Of a DNA stretch of 64,000 bases, positions 57,373-64,000 are shown piece after piece. Where the stretch lies: NCBI GenBank assembly GCA_965208015.1, contig CBDBNT010000004.1, forward strand, positions 434,001 to 498,000, in the 5' to 3' direction. A program made the position numbers and the translations under genes. Position 1 is the stretch's first letter. Each line of letters opens with the position of its first letter. Below the pieces are notes generated by a model. It saw only the letters and a program-made list of their open reading frames with translations, was not told where the DNA came from and did not search any database. Source of the stretch: Bin87 sp965208015. Its GTDB lineage: Bacteria; Chloroflexota; Dehalococcoidia; Lucifugimonadales; UBA3495.

Positions 57373-58088
57373 CTTACCGCCTCCGCCGCGCGCAATGCGG
57401 CACGCTTGGCACAGCCGCCCGTCCTGCAGGCGGTCAGGTCGGAGCACATTTCCGGCAGATCGGCGTCCAGCAACTGCGCCAGCACCGCATCCACCGCTTC
57501 GTCGTCCTGGCCGTTACGGGCCATCGCCAGCAGGTCCTCGGTGATAACACACTGCCAGCGGGTGGGATCAATAACGGTGCGGCGTTCCTTGATGACCTTG
57601 CGCGCGCGGGCGAGCACGTCCGCCAGGTCGGCCCATTGCAGCACCTTGTCTTCCGACAGGGTTTCCCGCATCTTGCGAGCCAGGGCCGGGCTAGCACCGC
57701 CCGTGGAGATCGCCAGCGTAATCGGGTCCCGCCTGACTATGGAAGGGGCGATGAAGGTGCACTGGTCGGGATCGTCCACCACGTTCAGCAGGACACCGCG
57801 CGCTTCCGCTTCTTCGTAGATCTGCCGGTTCACGTGCCAGACGTTGGTGGCTGCCACCGCGATGAACGCGCCGTCCAGATCGCCCGGCTGGTACTCCCGC
57901 TGGATCAGGGTGATATGCCCCCGCTGGGCGGCTCGCCTGATGCCGTCGGTGCACTGCGGGCTGATCAGCGTGATGTCGGCGCCGGCGTCGCGCAACGCGG
58001 CCAACTTGCCCTGGGCGATGGTTCCGCCGCCCAGGATGACGCAGCGCTTGCGGGTCAGGTTCAGGTATACGGGGTAATACTCAGGCAT
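57369..58088 (-). CDS. sirC: Precorrin-2 dehydrogenase / sirohydrochlorin ferrochelatase (Met8p/SirC type)
   Basis: 239 residues: YYPVYLNLTRKRCVILGGGT with a nucleotide-binding GGGTIAQGK, then VVDDPDQCTFIAPSIVRRD and LAISTGGASPALARKMRE. It oxidises precorrin-2 to sirohydrochlorin, and may insert iron. The product feeds the siroheme decarboxylase encoded upstream. The C-terminal end carries CAKR and CRTGGC cysteines of unclear role. It overlaps hemA by four bases. Confidence 0.9.
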   Translation of the reverse strand: MPEYYPVYLNLTRKRCVILGGGTIAQGKLAALRDAGADITLISPQCTDGIRRAAQRGHITLIQREYQPGDLDGAFIAVAATNVWHVNRQIYEEAEARGVLLNVVDDPDQCTFIAPSIVRRDPITLAISTGGASPALARKMRETLSEDKVLQWADLADVLARARKVIKERRTVIDPTRWQCVITEDLLAMARNGQDDEAVDAVLAQLLDADLPEMCSDLTACRTGGCAKRAALRAAEAVS

Positions 58089-58111
58089 GGTGTTTGGTTT
58101 TGCTGGAGGTT

Positions 58112-58220
58112 GTCAGAAGCAGGATTTGCAGGATTGGAGGATTTTCAGGATTGGGAGCGCTTTCCCAGCAAAGGGTTCCAATCCTGTCAATTTTCGAATC
58201 TTGAAAATCCTGCTTCTGAC
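58112..58220. repeat. R1 element, copy F
   Basis: 109 bp, opening GTCAGAAGCAGGATTTGCAG and closing AAATCCTGCTTCTGAC. It lies inside the heme cluster between the decarboxylase and sirC genes. Confidence 0.85.
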
Positions 58221-58226
58221 GAATGG

Positions 58227-59321
58227 CTAGACCAGCGCCTCCGCCATGGCTTCGGCCTCTTCGGAACTGTCCCAGAACCGTTCGTAGTCCTCCACGAAGT
58301 AGCGGACGCGGGTCTTCTTGTACTCGCGGGTGCTGTAGAGCAGCAGGTTGTCGGAGATGCCGGTAGCCTGAGCGATTTCCCGGCCGATATCCTCGCACTC
58401 ATCGCGGGTGGGGGCGTGGACCATGGTGAAGTGGCTGTACTCCCAGTCGGGGAACGTCGGCCGCTCGTAGCAGTGGGTAACCGCCGAGTGTTCCGCCATG
58501 ATCATCCCGACCTCTTCGGACCGTTCGGGCGGCACCTTCCACACGATCATCGCGTTGGCGCGGAACCCGGACCGACGATGGTACAGAACAGCACTGAACC
58601 GGCGCATCAGCTTGCGCTCCTGGTACTCGCTCAGCTGGGCGAACAGTTCCGGCACGGTCAGGCCCAGCCGCTGCGCCATGTCGTCGAACGGACGGGAAAC
58701 CAGCGGCAGGTCCTCCTGCGCCTCCCGGATCACCTGCTTGTCCCACTCGGCGATCTCCTGGGCCTGGTTCCAGTCGCTGGCCGGCACGCGAGACTGCCCG
58801 TTGCCGTTAGGCTGGCCGGCGTCGGGATTGTAGTTGTAGGCGTCGCTGCGCCGCTTCACCATGTCGAAGTTCACGCCGATCTTGAAGAACCGGATGGTGG
58901 GCATGATGCGGAACTCGATGGCGTTGGTCTTTTCCGCCATCCACTCCACTGTGGCTTGCAGGTCGCCGTCCGGCGGCACGGCCAGCGTGAACCACAGGTT
59001 GTAATAAGAGCCTTCCCGGGCGTAGTTGTGGCTGACGCCAGGGTGCCGGTTGATGAATATGGCGCCGGGGTGCAGGTCCCCGTCACCGTAGGCGAAGGCC
59101 ACCAGCGTGGTCTTGTATCCCAGGCGGCGCGTGTCGAAGATCGCGCTGATCTGGCGCACCACGTTCTGGCGCTTGAGCTCGGTGAGCCGCTCCAGGAGGT
59201 CGGCCTCGCTGATCCCAAGCTCGTCGGCGATCTGGCGGTACGGCTCCTCCACCATGGGGAAATTGCTCTGCACCATGTTGAGCAACTTGCGGTCGGTAAT
59301 GTCCATAGATTCCGTGGTCAT
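58227..59321 (-). CDS. ahbAB: Siroheme decarboxylase, fused AhbA-AhbB (Lrp/AsnC-like)
   Basis: 364 residues made of two Lrp/AsnC-like halves. The first half has ITDRKLLNMVQSNFPMVEEP, an HTH-like stretch and HNYAREGSYYNLWFTLAVPP; the second repeats the design with THCYERPTFPDWEYSHFTMV. These conserved H/Y/R clusters are those of AhbB and AhbA, which are usually separate genes. Together they decarboxylate siroheme to 12,18-didecarboxysiroheme, en route to heme (AhbC/D needed) or heme d1. No AhbC/D radical-SAM gene is in the window. A transcription regulator is a weaker alternative. Confidence 0.88.
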   Translation of the reverse strand: MTTESMDITDRKLLNMVQSNFPMVEEPYRQIADELGISEADLLERLTELKRQNVVRQISAIFDTRRLGYKTTLVAFAYGDGDLHPGAIFINRHPGVSHNYAREGSYYNLWFTLAVPPDGDLQATVEWMAEKTNAIEFRIMPTIRFFKIGVNFDMVKRRSDAYNYNPDAGQPNGNGQSRVPASDWNQAQEIAEWDKQVIREAQEDLPLVSRPFDDMAQRLGLTVPELFAQLSEYQERKLMRRFSAVLYHRRSGFRANAMIVWKVPPERSEEVGMIMAEHSAVTHCYERPTFPDWEYSHFTMVHAPTRDECEDIGREIAQATGISDNLLLYSTREYKKTRVRYFVEDYERFWDSSEEAEAMAEALV

Positions 59322-59348
59322 GTCACGCCACCATGCAAGGACAGCCGG

Positions 59349-59975
59349 TCACACTGGCCGGCCGTCGTTCGTGTCATTGTTCATCGCCGCCAGACGGATG
59401 CTGTAGGCATCAACCAAGCCAACCAGCACTCCGTCCGAAACTTCTACCACCTGTCTCAGCCGGTCCGGTTGCACGGCTTCGACCACGGCTTGCCGGAAAA
59501 ACAGGAAAGCCTGAACGCTGTCGGTCAGCGGCACGCCTCTCGCAGCCATCTCCGAGCCGTACTCGTGGCCCAGCATGTGGGTCTCCGACATCGTTTCGCC
59601 CTTGCGTCCGCTGCGGCCCTCAAGGTCGTTCCTGAGCAGCAGGGACAGCAGACGCCGGCCGAACAGGCGCATCCGGTCCCGCCCTTCGGCCTGGAAGCTC
59701 TCCATCCATGCTTGTTCCGAGACGTCCGACTGGCTCAACTTGCTCCGGATACGCTGGAGAGCGAGATCCTCGGGGTCAGAAACCTCAGCGTCTTTCCGAT
59801 CCAGAAGCGCATCGACGTCCTCGCGCAGGAACCGACGATGCCCACCGGGAGTGCGATACACGGGCAGCCGGCCGCGGTCCGCCCACTGCCGGAGGGTTGC
59901 CTCGTTGATTTCCAACGCGCGGCACACCTCTCCGAGGGACATCCAGCGAGGGGGATTTTCTGTGCTAGTAGCCAA
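59349..59975 (-). CDS. HTH (MerR/excisionase-type) regulator of the heme cluster
   Basis: About 208 residues. The N-terminal half has a winged HTH: MSLGEVCRALEINEATLRQW, then RTPGGHRRFLREDVDALLD. The C-terminal ~100 residues are helical (MLGHEYGSEMAARGVPLTDS, VQAFLFFRQAVVEAVQPDRL), resembling RsbR-like/sensor N-domains. The TTG at 59975 or the ATG at 59942 may be the start; neither has a good ribosome site. A near-palindromic 16-mer at 59982-59997 overlaps its promoter zone. As first gene of the tetrapyrrole run it is a candidate regulator. Confidence 0.72.
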   Translation of the reverse strand: MATSTENPPRWMSLGEVCRALEINEATLRQWADRGRLPVYRTPGGHRRFLREDVDALLDRKDAEVSDPEDLALQRIRSKLSQSDVSEQAWMESFQAEGRDRMRLFGRRLLSLLLRNDLEGRSGRKGETMSETHMLGHEYGSEMAARGVPLTDSVQAFLFFRQAVVEAVQPDRLRQVVEVSDGVLVGLVDAYSIRLAAMNNDTNDGRPV

Positions 59976-59981
59976 GTAAAC

Positions 59982-59997
59982 CTGTGGAATTCTACAG
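59982..59997. promoter_or_regulatory. Palindromic operator candidate upstream of the heme-cluster regulator
   Basis: CTGTGGAATTCTACAG matches its reverse complement at 14 of 16 positions and lies 6 bases beyond the regulator's possible TTG start. Its location fits an autoregulatory site. Confidence 0.45.
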
Positions 59998-60097
59998 TAT
60001 TCGCTTAACCCTATAGGTTTGGCGCAGAAATCCTAGCACAAGGGGCGCGGGTGGTCAACGCTGATAGGTATTTCGAGTACGCCTACTTTCGTAAATC

Positions 60098-60207
60098 GTC
60101 AGAAGCAGGATTTGCGGGATTTTATGATTGGTCGGGATTGGGAGATCTCCGTCACTGAATGGTTCCAATCCTGATAATCCATAAATCTTGAAAATCCTGC
60201 TTCTGAC
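60098..60207. repeat. R1 element, copy G (long form)
   Basis: 110 bp core, opening GTCAGAAGCAGGATTTGCGG and closing AAATCCTGCTTCTGAC, with outer flanks CTACTTTCGTAAATC and GCAAGCTGGGCGCGCATGAG. It lies between the regulator (upstream side) and the cyclase gene end. Confidence 0.85.
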
Positions 60208-60258
60208 GTTCCCCCGTTGCAAGCTGGGCGCGCATGAGCGAATCCGGACCGCTTGACC

Positions 60259-61209
60259 CTAGAAAATCGCGATTGGGTTCACCGGGCTGCCAGTCACGTT
60301 GCGCAGCCGCAATGCGCCGATGGAGAGCATGAACTCGTAGCGGCCGTGGCGGGCCGCCACCTCGGCGACGTCCTCCAGGTTGGCGTTGTCGATCAGCCAG
60401 ACGCCCAGGTACACCAGACAGGCGATGTGCAGCGGCGACACGATGTTCTCGTACTGGTTGGGGCGGATGTCGTTGGACGTGTCCGTCCCCAGCATGGCAA
60501 TCCCCCGTTCCTTGAACCACGGCGCGCAGGCGACGTGGCAGGCCACGCTGGGCTCGGTTCCCGGCACGGGCCCATCCACCAGCCGCCGGCGGTAGTTTCC
60601 AGTCCGCACCAGCAGGATGTCTCCCTCCTGAACCGTCACGCCGTGGTCGCGCTCCGCCGCGTCGAGATCCTCGGGCATCACCGGCGCGTCGGGTGACAGC
60701 CAGTCGACGCCGCGGACTTTAGCGATGTCCAGCAGCACGCCCCGGCTTACCAACCCCTGAGCCGTCAGGTCAATGGCGTGACTCTGGGCACCTTCGCGTG
60801 AGGTCACCACGCCAGCCGGAACGCCGTTGTACATCAGGCCATCGTAGGAGTAGTGGGACAGAGCGTCGATGTGGGTGATGGTCTGCCCGTGGAAGACCAT
60901 TCCGATGAATTCGGCGGCGCCGCGTCGGGAGTTGCGCCGTTCCAGGGGGTCGGTGTCGCGGCCCTCGCCACTGTCCACCATGAACCGCTGCACCTGGTGG
61001 GTGATATCCGGCGTCATCTCCGTGGTGATGGGGCGGGCGCAGCTCACCGTTTCCCCGGTCTGCACCAGTGCGGCGGCCTGGGTCCGCTTCGCCGTCGTGA
61101 TCAGGTTCAGCGCGCCGAGCTGATCCTGTTGGCCCCAGCGACCCCAGTTGTTCTCATCCCGATACCACGCCAGCACCTCGGCCTCGGTGGGTACTCCTGC
61201 GAAAGCCAT
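60259..61209 (-). CDS. Cyclase-family (kynurenine-formamidase-like) hydrolase
   Basis: 316 residues from the ATG at 61209, which has GGAGGG upstream. The metal-binding motif is HGQTITHIDALSHYSYDG, the cyclase-family HxGTHxDxxxH with changed residues, followed by RGVLLDIAKVRGVD and GDILLVRTGN. Members hydrolyse amides or lactones such as N-formylkynurenine or isatin. The function here is not clear. No other tryptophan genes are close. Confidence 0.85.
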   Translation of the reverse strand: MAFAGVPTEAEVLAWYRDENNWGRWGQQDQLGALNLITTAKRTQAAALVQTGETVSCARPITTEMTPDITHQVQRFMVDSGEGRDTDPLERRNSRRGAAEFIGMVFHGQTITHIDALSHYSYDGLMYNGVPAGVVTSREGAQSHAIDLTAQGLVSRGVLLDIAKVRGVDWLSPDAPVMPEDLDAAERDHGVTVQEGDILLVRTGNYRRRLVDGPVPGTEPSVACHVACAPWFKERGIAMLGTDTSNDIRPNQYENIVSPLHIACLVYLGVWLIDNANLEDVAEVAARHGRYEFMLSIGALRLRNVTGSPVNPIAIF

Positions 61210-61596
61210 TATTCCCTCCATCTCTTGCCGCCAGCGCATGCCGGCGAAGATGCCGGGATTCTACACCAGCAAGGGCGGCACAAGCGCGCCGCCGTACCTG
61301 GCTCGCCCCGATTTCCGGCCTCGTCCTACTGCTCGAAGTTCCGGGCGCACGCCCCGATTCGCGCCGGCGTAACGACCCCGCAAACCGCGCGTCTCGCCAG
61401 AGCGTAATAACTATGAGCGCCAATGATGCGATCAACACCCGCAAATGCAGCAGAGGACGGCGTATAGTTGCGAGCGCCAATAAAACTTCGTTTCGCCGGT
61501 GTCAATAAGCCGGCCCCGCGTCCGGTAGATGAGCGACACCCGTCTCCGGCGACTCACCGATATCAACCGGATACCTTTCAGCCTGGGGGATTACCA

Positions 61597-61761
61597 GTGT
61601 GCGCGTCTTCCAATTCTGCCATCATGTACTGTGGGCTGTGCCGGGCCAACACCGCGACCCGCAACGTCGAGTACATCACCATGAGAAACGGCCGGCCGGC
61701 CACCATCGGCTTTTGCACAAAATGCGGGACCAAGAAGTTCCACCAGGGCGTCCCCCGGTGA
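61597..61761 (+). CDS. DUF5679-type zinc-ribbon protein
   Basis: 54 residues from a GTG at 61597 with GGGGGA upstream. The pattern MYCGLCRANTATRNVEYI, then ITMRNGRPATIGFCTKCGTKK, gives the two CxxC zinc pairs of DUF5679 proteins. The function is unknown. The in-frame region upstream of the GTG is not conserved in character. Confidence 0.75.
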   Translation: MCASSNSAIMYCGLCRANTATRNVEYITMRNGRPATIGFCTKCGTKKFHQGVPR

Positions 61762-61785
61762 TTCCCGCCGTCCGAAGCTTTCCGG

Positions 61786-62769
61786 CTATCCAAGACGCTC
61801 GCCAACGAAGTCGGGGTATCCCCGAACAAAGTCCTCTGCCGACGACGGCCGTCGTCCCTCCAGTTGCAAACGCCGAATTTCCAGTAGCCCTTCGCCCGTT
61901 CCCACTGCTATTTGATCGCCATCGGTGCGAACCACCGCCCCGGGTTCGGCGGTGCCTGCCGGCAATGGGGAAACGTCAAGCAGCTTTATCTCCTTCCCCT
62001 GCCATGAGGTGTGCAGGCCCGGCCACGGCTTGTAGGCTCGCTGCTGCCGCCAGAGAAACTCGGCCGGTCGGCCCCAGTCGGCCAACCCGTCCGCGCGTTC
62101 CATCTTCGACGTGAAAGTAGCGAGCTCGTGATCCTGCGGGCAGGCGTCGACGTCTCCCGATACCCAAGCAGGAAGGGTCGCGTCTAGCAAAGCGGCCCCT
62201 TCGCGGAACAGCTCTGTGGTCAGGCTTTCGGCGTCGTCCTCGGGCTCGATGCTCCGGGCACGTTGCGCGATTATCGGCCCGGAGTCCATGCCTTCGTCGA
62301 GCAGCATCAGCGTGACGCCGGTGGTGTCGTCCCCGTTCAGGATGGCGCCGGGAACCGGCGACGGCCCCCGGTGGCGCGGCAACAGCGAGGGATGGAGGTT
62401 CAGGCAGCCGAACCGGGGGATATCCAAAACCTCCATCGGCAGCAGCCGACCGTAGGCGACCACCACGATGATTTCCGGATTCAGCTCGGATAACTCGCCG
62501 ATTGCATCCGGGTTCCGCAGCGTGGATGGCTGGCAGACCGGGATCGCCAGTTCCTGGGCCCGGGCTTTGACGGGAGAGGGTTCCATGATCCGGCCCCGTC
62601 CCCGTCGGCGATCCGGCGGAACGTAGACTGCAACCAGGTCCAGGACCGGATTGGACGCGAGGATGTCCAAGGCGGGAACGGCGAATTGAGGCGTCCCCAT
62701 GAACACCGCGCGCAGCGGTTTTTCAGGCGCTAACTCGCGGCCAGATTCGCGCGCGAAATGGGTTGACAA
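61786..62769 (-). CDS. fmt: Methionyl-tRNA formyltransferase
   Basis: About 327 residues. Formyl-THF binding segment HPSLLPRHRGPSPVPGAI, VVVAYGRLLPMEVLDIPRFG and TGVTLMLLDEGMDSGPII, with a C-terminal OB-like domain. It formylates initiator Met-tRNA. The start is uncertain: family proteins begin near RAVFMGTPQFAVP, and the nearest in-frame start is the TTG at 62769; the ATG at 62856 would lie within the leader promoter region on the other strand. Confidence 0.9.
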   Translation of the reverse strand: MSTHFARESGRELAPEKPLRAVFMGTPQFAVPALDILASNPVLDLVAVYVPPDRRRGRGRIMEPSPVKARAQELAIPVCQPSTLRNPDAIGELSELNPEIIVVVAYGRLLPMEVLDIPRFGCLNLHPSLLPRHRGPSPVPGAILNGDDTTGVTLMLLDEGMDSGPIIAQRARSIEPEDDAESLTTELFREGAALLDATLPAWVSGDVDACPQDHELATFTSKMERADGLADWGRPAEFLWRQQRAYKPWPGLHTSWQGKEIKLLDVSPLPAGTAEPGAVVRTDGDQIAVGTGEGLLEIRRLQLEGRRPSSAEDFVRGYPDFVGERLG

Positions 62770-62791
62770 GGCGATGTCCTGATTGTAGATT
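62763..62791 (+). promoter_or_regulatory. Promoter P1 of the rpsP leader
   Basis: TTGACA, 17 bp spacer, TAGATT, a near-consensus promoter reading toward rpsP, with the start of transcription expected near 62798. It overlaps the fmt 5' end on the other strand. Confidence 0.65.
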
Positions 62792-62837
62792 CGGGGCAAC
62801 CGCTGGTGCGGAATTTTGCGAAAGGAGGTGATGGCTA

Positions 62838-62909
62838 ATGGAACACAGTTTAACATGCTGGGGCGATGGTAGGCACCAGTCTGGACACGACGGGGTGAAC
62901 GCCTCTTAG
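62838..62909 (+). CDS. Candidate leader peptide (23 aa) upstream of rpsP
   Basis: ATG preceded by AAAGGAGGTG at 62821-62830, with 9 bases between GGAGG and the ATG. It encodes MEHSLTCWGDGRHQSGHDGV plus three residues, then TAG. The ORF completely covers pairing arm 1 (62858-62886) and ends 36 bases before arm 2. No family is known. Its value rests on the arrangement of the leader, not on its sequence. Confidence 0.5.
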   Translation: MEHSLTCWGDGRHQSGHDGVNAS

Positions 62910-63044
62910 CGTCATCGCTTTTCACAAACGGCATTTAGCCCGTCAGTCGGGCCCAGACCAGTGTCTACCGTCGCCCCAGAGGTCCTGGGGAAGTATCGGG
63001 CGACAAGCCAAAGGTCCAGTCTGGGCCCGATATCCTTTTAATCT
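62858..63044 (+). promoter_or_regulatory. Mutually exclusive RNA hairpins, candidate attenuator of rpsP-khpA-rimM
   Basis: Arm 1 (62858-62886, CTGGGGCGATGGTAGG...) pairs with arm 2 (62950-62979, ending CCGTCGCCCCAG) over about 26 of 29 positions, counting G-U. Arm 2 (62947-62958, TCGGGCCCAGAC) also pairs perfectly with arm 3 (63019-63030, GTCTGGGCCCGA), enclosing GTCGCCC/GGGCGAC. TATCCTTTTAATC follows arm 3. Only one pairing can form at a time. Confidence 0.55.
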
Positions 63045-63073
63045 TCGCTAGCGCTAGCCCGTATTCCGGGGTA

Positions 63074-63093
63074 TCGGGGCCTGATGGCCCCGT
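63074..63093 (+). terminator. Second terminator-like hairpin before the rpsP promoter
   Basis: CGGGGCC and GGCCCCG form a 7 bp stem around TGAT, followed by TTTCGATT. It lies downstream of the attenuator and upstream of promoter P2. Confidence 0.4.
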
Positions 63094-63153
63094 TTCGATT
63101 CCAGCGCCGCCGATTTTCGGCCCCGTTTGCCAATTTCCCGCGCCGGTTTGCGT

Positions 63154-63182
63154 TTGACAAACGGCAGGCAAATCCATAAATT
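63154..63182 (+). promoter_or_regulatory. Promoter P2 of rpsP
   Basis: TTGACA, 17 bp spacer, TAAATT, 40 bases upstream of the rpsP ATG. It would allow expression independent of the leader region. Confidence 0.6.
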
Positions 63183-63221
63183 GGAATCCTGCGTATATCA
63201 AATCAGCAACACGGAGTTCAG

Positions 63222-63491
63222 ATGCTACGGATCCGCCTTCGGCGCGTGGGCAAAAAAGGCCGCCCCTACTACCGAATCGTCGTTACCGAGAAGCGCAACC
63301 CCCGGGATGGCGCTTACATTGACGGAATTGGCCACTACGATCCCATGGCGGACCCGCCGGCAGTGACCTTGGACGAAAGCCGCGCGGTCGAATGGTTGCG
63401 CAAGGGAGCTCAGCCTTCCGACCCCGTCCGGCAAATATTCGAACGAAACGACATCTTCAGCAAGGTCAACTCGGATGAAAGAGCTGATTGA
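63222..63491 (+). CDS. rpsP: 30S ribosomal protein S16
   Basis: 89 residues: MLRIRLRRVGKKGRPYYRIV and GHYDPMADPP are family hallmarks. A CGGAG ribosome site is 8 bases upstream. It begins the usual rpsP-khpA-rimM cluster. The stop region overlaps the khpA start by 17 bases. Confidence 0.97.
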   Translation: MLRIRLRRVGKKGRPYYRIVVTEKRNPRDGAYIDGIGHYDPMADPPAVTLDESRAVEWLRKGAQPSDPVRQIFERNDIFSKVNSDERAD

Positions 63492-63702
63492 GTTCATCGC
63501 TCAGTCGCTGACGTCAAACCCCGAAGCCGTCCGGGTAACGGAAGAAGACGAAGGCGACCAGATTGTCATACGCCTTGAAGTAGCCCCCGAAGATAAGGGC
63601 AAGGTCATAGGGCGACAGGGAAGAGTGGCCCAAGCAATGCGGGTGCTCCTGCGCGTGGCGGCCGTCAAGGACGGCACCCGGGCCGTGCTGGAGATTGTCT
63701 AG
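63475..63702 (+). CDS. khpA: KH-domain RNA-binding protein KhpA
   Basis: 75 residues. The KH signature VIGRQGRVAQAMRVLLRVAAV is present. KhpA (YlqC) binds RNA broadly and is typically found between rpsP and rimM. The start overlaps the end of rpsP. Confidence 0.93.
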   Translation: MKELIEFIAQSLTSNPEAVRVTEEDEGDQIVIRLEVAPEDKGKVIGRQGRVAQAMRVLLRVAAVKDGTRAVLEIV

Positions 63703-63772
63703 CCGCCGACGCTCCCGGCGCTTCCAAAGGCCCGCGCCGTCGCGTAATCGGCTGCCTGATGCGGAGCCGGAG

Positions 63773-64000
63773 TTGCCCGATGGCGCAGTGGCAGTTGGCC
63801 GGGTTATCCGTCCTCACGGCTCCGACGGCACCCTTCGGGTTCAGTCCCTTTCCGATAACCCTGCCCGGTTCAAGATCGGCAGCAACCTGACCGTCGCCGG
63901 GAAAACCCATGCCATCGCGGATTTTCGTGAGCTGCCCGGCGGCTACGCCCTGCTGCGGCTGGACGGGCTGGAAAATGTGGACGCCGTCCGCCCTCTGGCT
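63773..64000 (+). CDS. rimM: Ribosome maturation factor RimM, N-terminal part (3' end outside window)
   Basis: The frame AVGRVIRPHGSDGTLRVQSL, then TVAGKTHAIADFRELPGGYA, is the N-terminal beta-barrel of RimM. The TTG at 63773 has GGAG upstream; the GTG at 63788 is also possible. RimM helps the 30S head mature around S19. The gene runs off the window end. Confidence 0.88.
   Translation, partial: MPDGAVAVGRVIRPHGSDGTLRVQSLSDNPARFKIGSNLTVAGKTHAIADFRELPGGYALLRLDGLENVDAVRPLA

Noticed and set aside
57636..60008. Plus-strand 790-codon open frame across sirC, ahbAB and the HTH gene
   Set aside because: It runs antisense through three recognised genes and an intergenic repeat; composition is that of a shadow frame.
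62831..62872. Alternative 13-codon leader ORF ending in Trp
   Set aside because: Its ATG is only two bases from the GGAGG, too close; the ATG at 62838 has normal spacing.
62935..63060. Signal recognition particle RNA or 6S RNA between fmt and rpsP
   Set aside because: The long stem was considered, but no SRP loop motif or 6S bulge pattern is seen; alternative pairings with a leader ORF explain it better.

Overview
The window is 64 kb of GC-rich bacterial chromosome, densely coded on both strands. It contains no phage, integrase, insertion sequence or CRISPR array. The gene content suggests a free-living aerobic member of Chloroflexota, perhaps Dehalococcoidia/SAR202-like: F420/flavin luciferase-like oxidoreductases, CocE/NonD hydrolases, Uma2 nucleases, ring-hydroxylating dioxygenase, nickel superoxide dismutase and a siroheme-decarboxylase-type heme pathway. 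This placement is an inference; no 16S rRNA is present. Promoters look like ordinary TTGACA/TATAAT types with 16-18 bp spacing.

Layout. 1-8.6 kb: the 3' end of an FAD/Fe-S glycolate-oxidase-like gene facing a 2101-residue secreted CARDB-repeat protein and its secreted upstream neighbour. 8.8-18 kb: Uma2 nucleases, BioY, a UlaG-like hydrolase, a CocE/NonD hydrolase, tRNA-Trp, a methyltransferase and a PQQ-type sugar dehydrogenase lipoprotein. 18-28 kb: an aromatic-degradation neighbourhood (two luciferase-like monooxygenases, a BphD/MhpC-like hydrolase, Rieske dioxygenase alpha and beta, an HpaB-type hydroxylase and a VOC protein), interrupted by a VapBC-like pair. 27.7-34.7 kb: a DNA methyltransferase-HNH fusion, RidA, a PPOX protein, a Gfo/Idh/MocA oxidoreductase and a ProV/ProW transporter. 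34.8-44.8 kb: tgt, a TauE exporter, aroB-aroK, pcm, an enoyl-CoA hydratase, two tiny membrane proteins, ilvD and an alcohol dehydrogenase. 44.9-48.8 kb: a duplicated-repeat protein coupled to a clan AA aspartic protease, sodN and recQ.

48.9-60 kb is a minus-strand tetrapyrrole cluster: HTH regulator, fused AhbA-AhbB, sirC, hemA, hemC, a HEPN-type two-gene module, cobA-hemD fusion, hemB, a cupin, a coiled-coil membrane protein and hemL. It covers glutamyl-tRNA to siroheme and the first siroheme decarboxylation, so heme is probably made by the siroheme route or this feeds heme d1. 60-64 kb: a cyclase-family hydrolase, a DUF5679 zinc ribbon, fmt, then rpsP-khpA-rimM.

The most notable unexplained structure lies between fmt and rpsP. 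A strong promoter precedes a 23-codon leader ORF with a near-ideal Shine-Dalgarno, and the ORF overlaps the first of three mutually exclusive pairing arms. The last arm ends in a terminator-like hairpin, which is the layout of a translation-dependent attenuator ahead of ribosome-maturation genes. Other noteworthy items are a seven-copy 110 bp inverted-repeat family in intergenic gaps, a tandemly duplicated promoter-hairpin unit downstream of tauE with compensatory base changes, and the aspartic-protease and HEPN two-gene modules.
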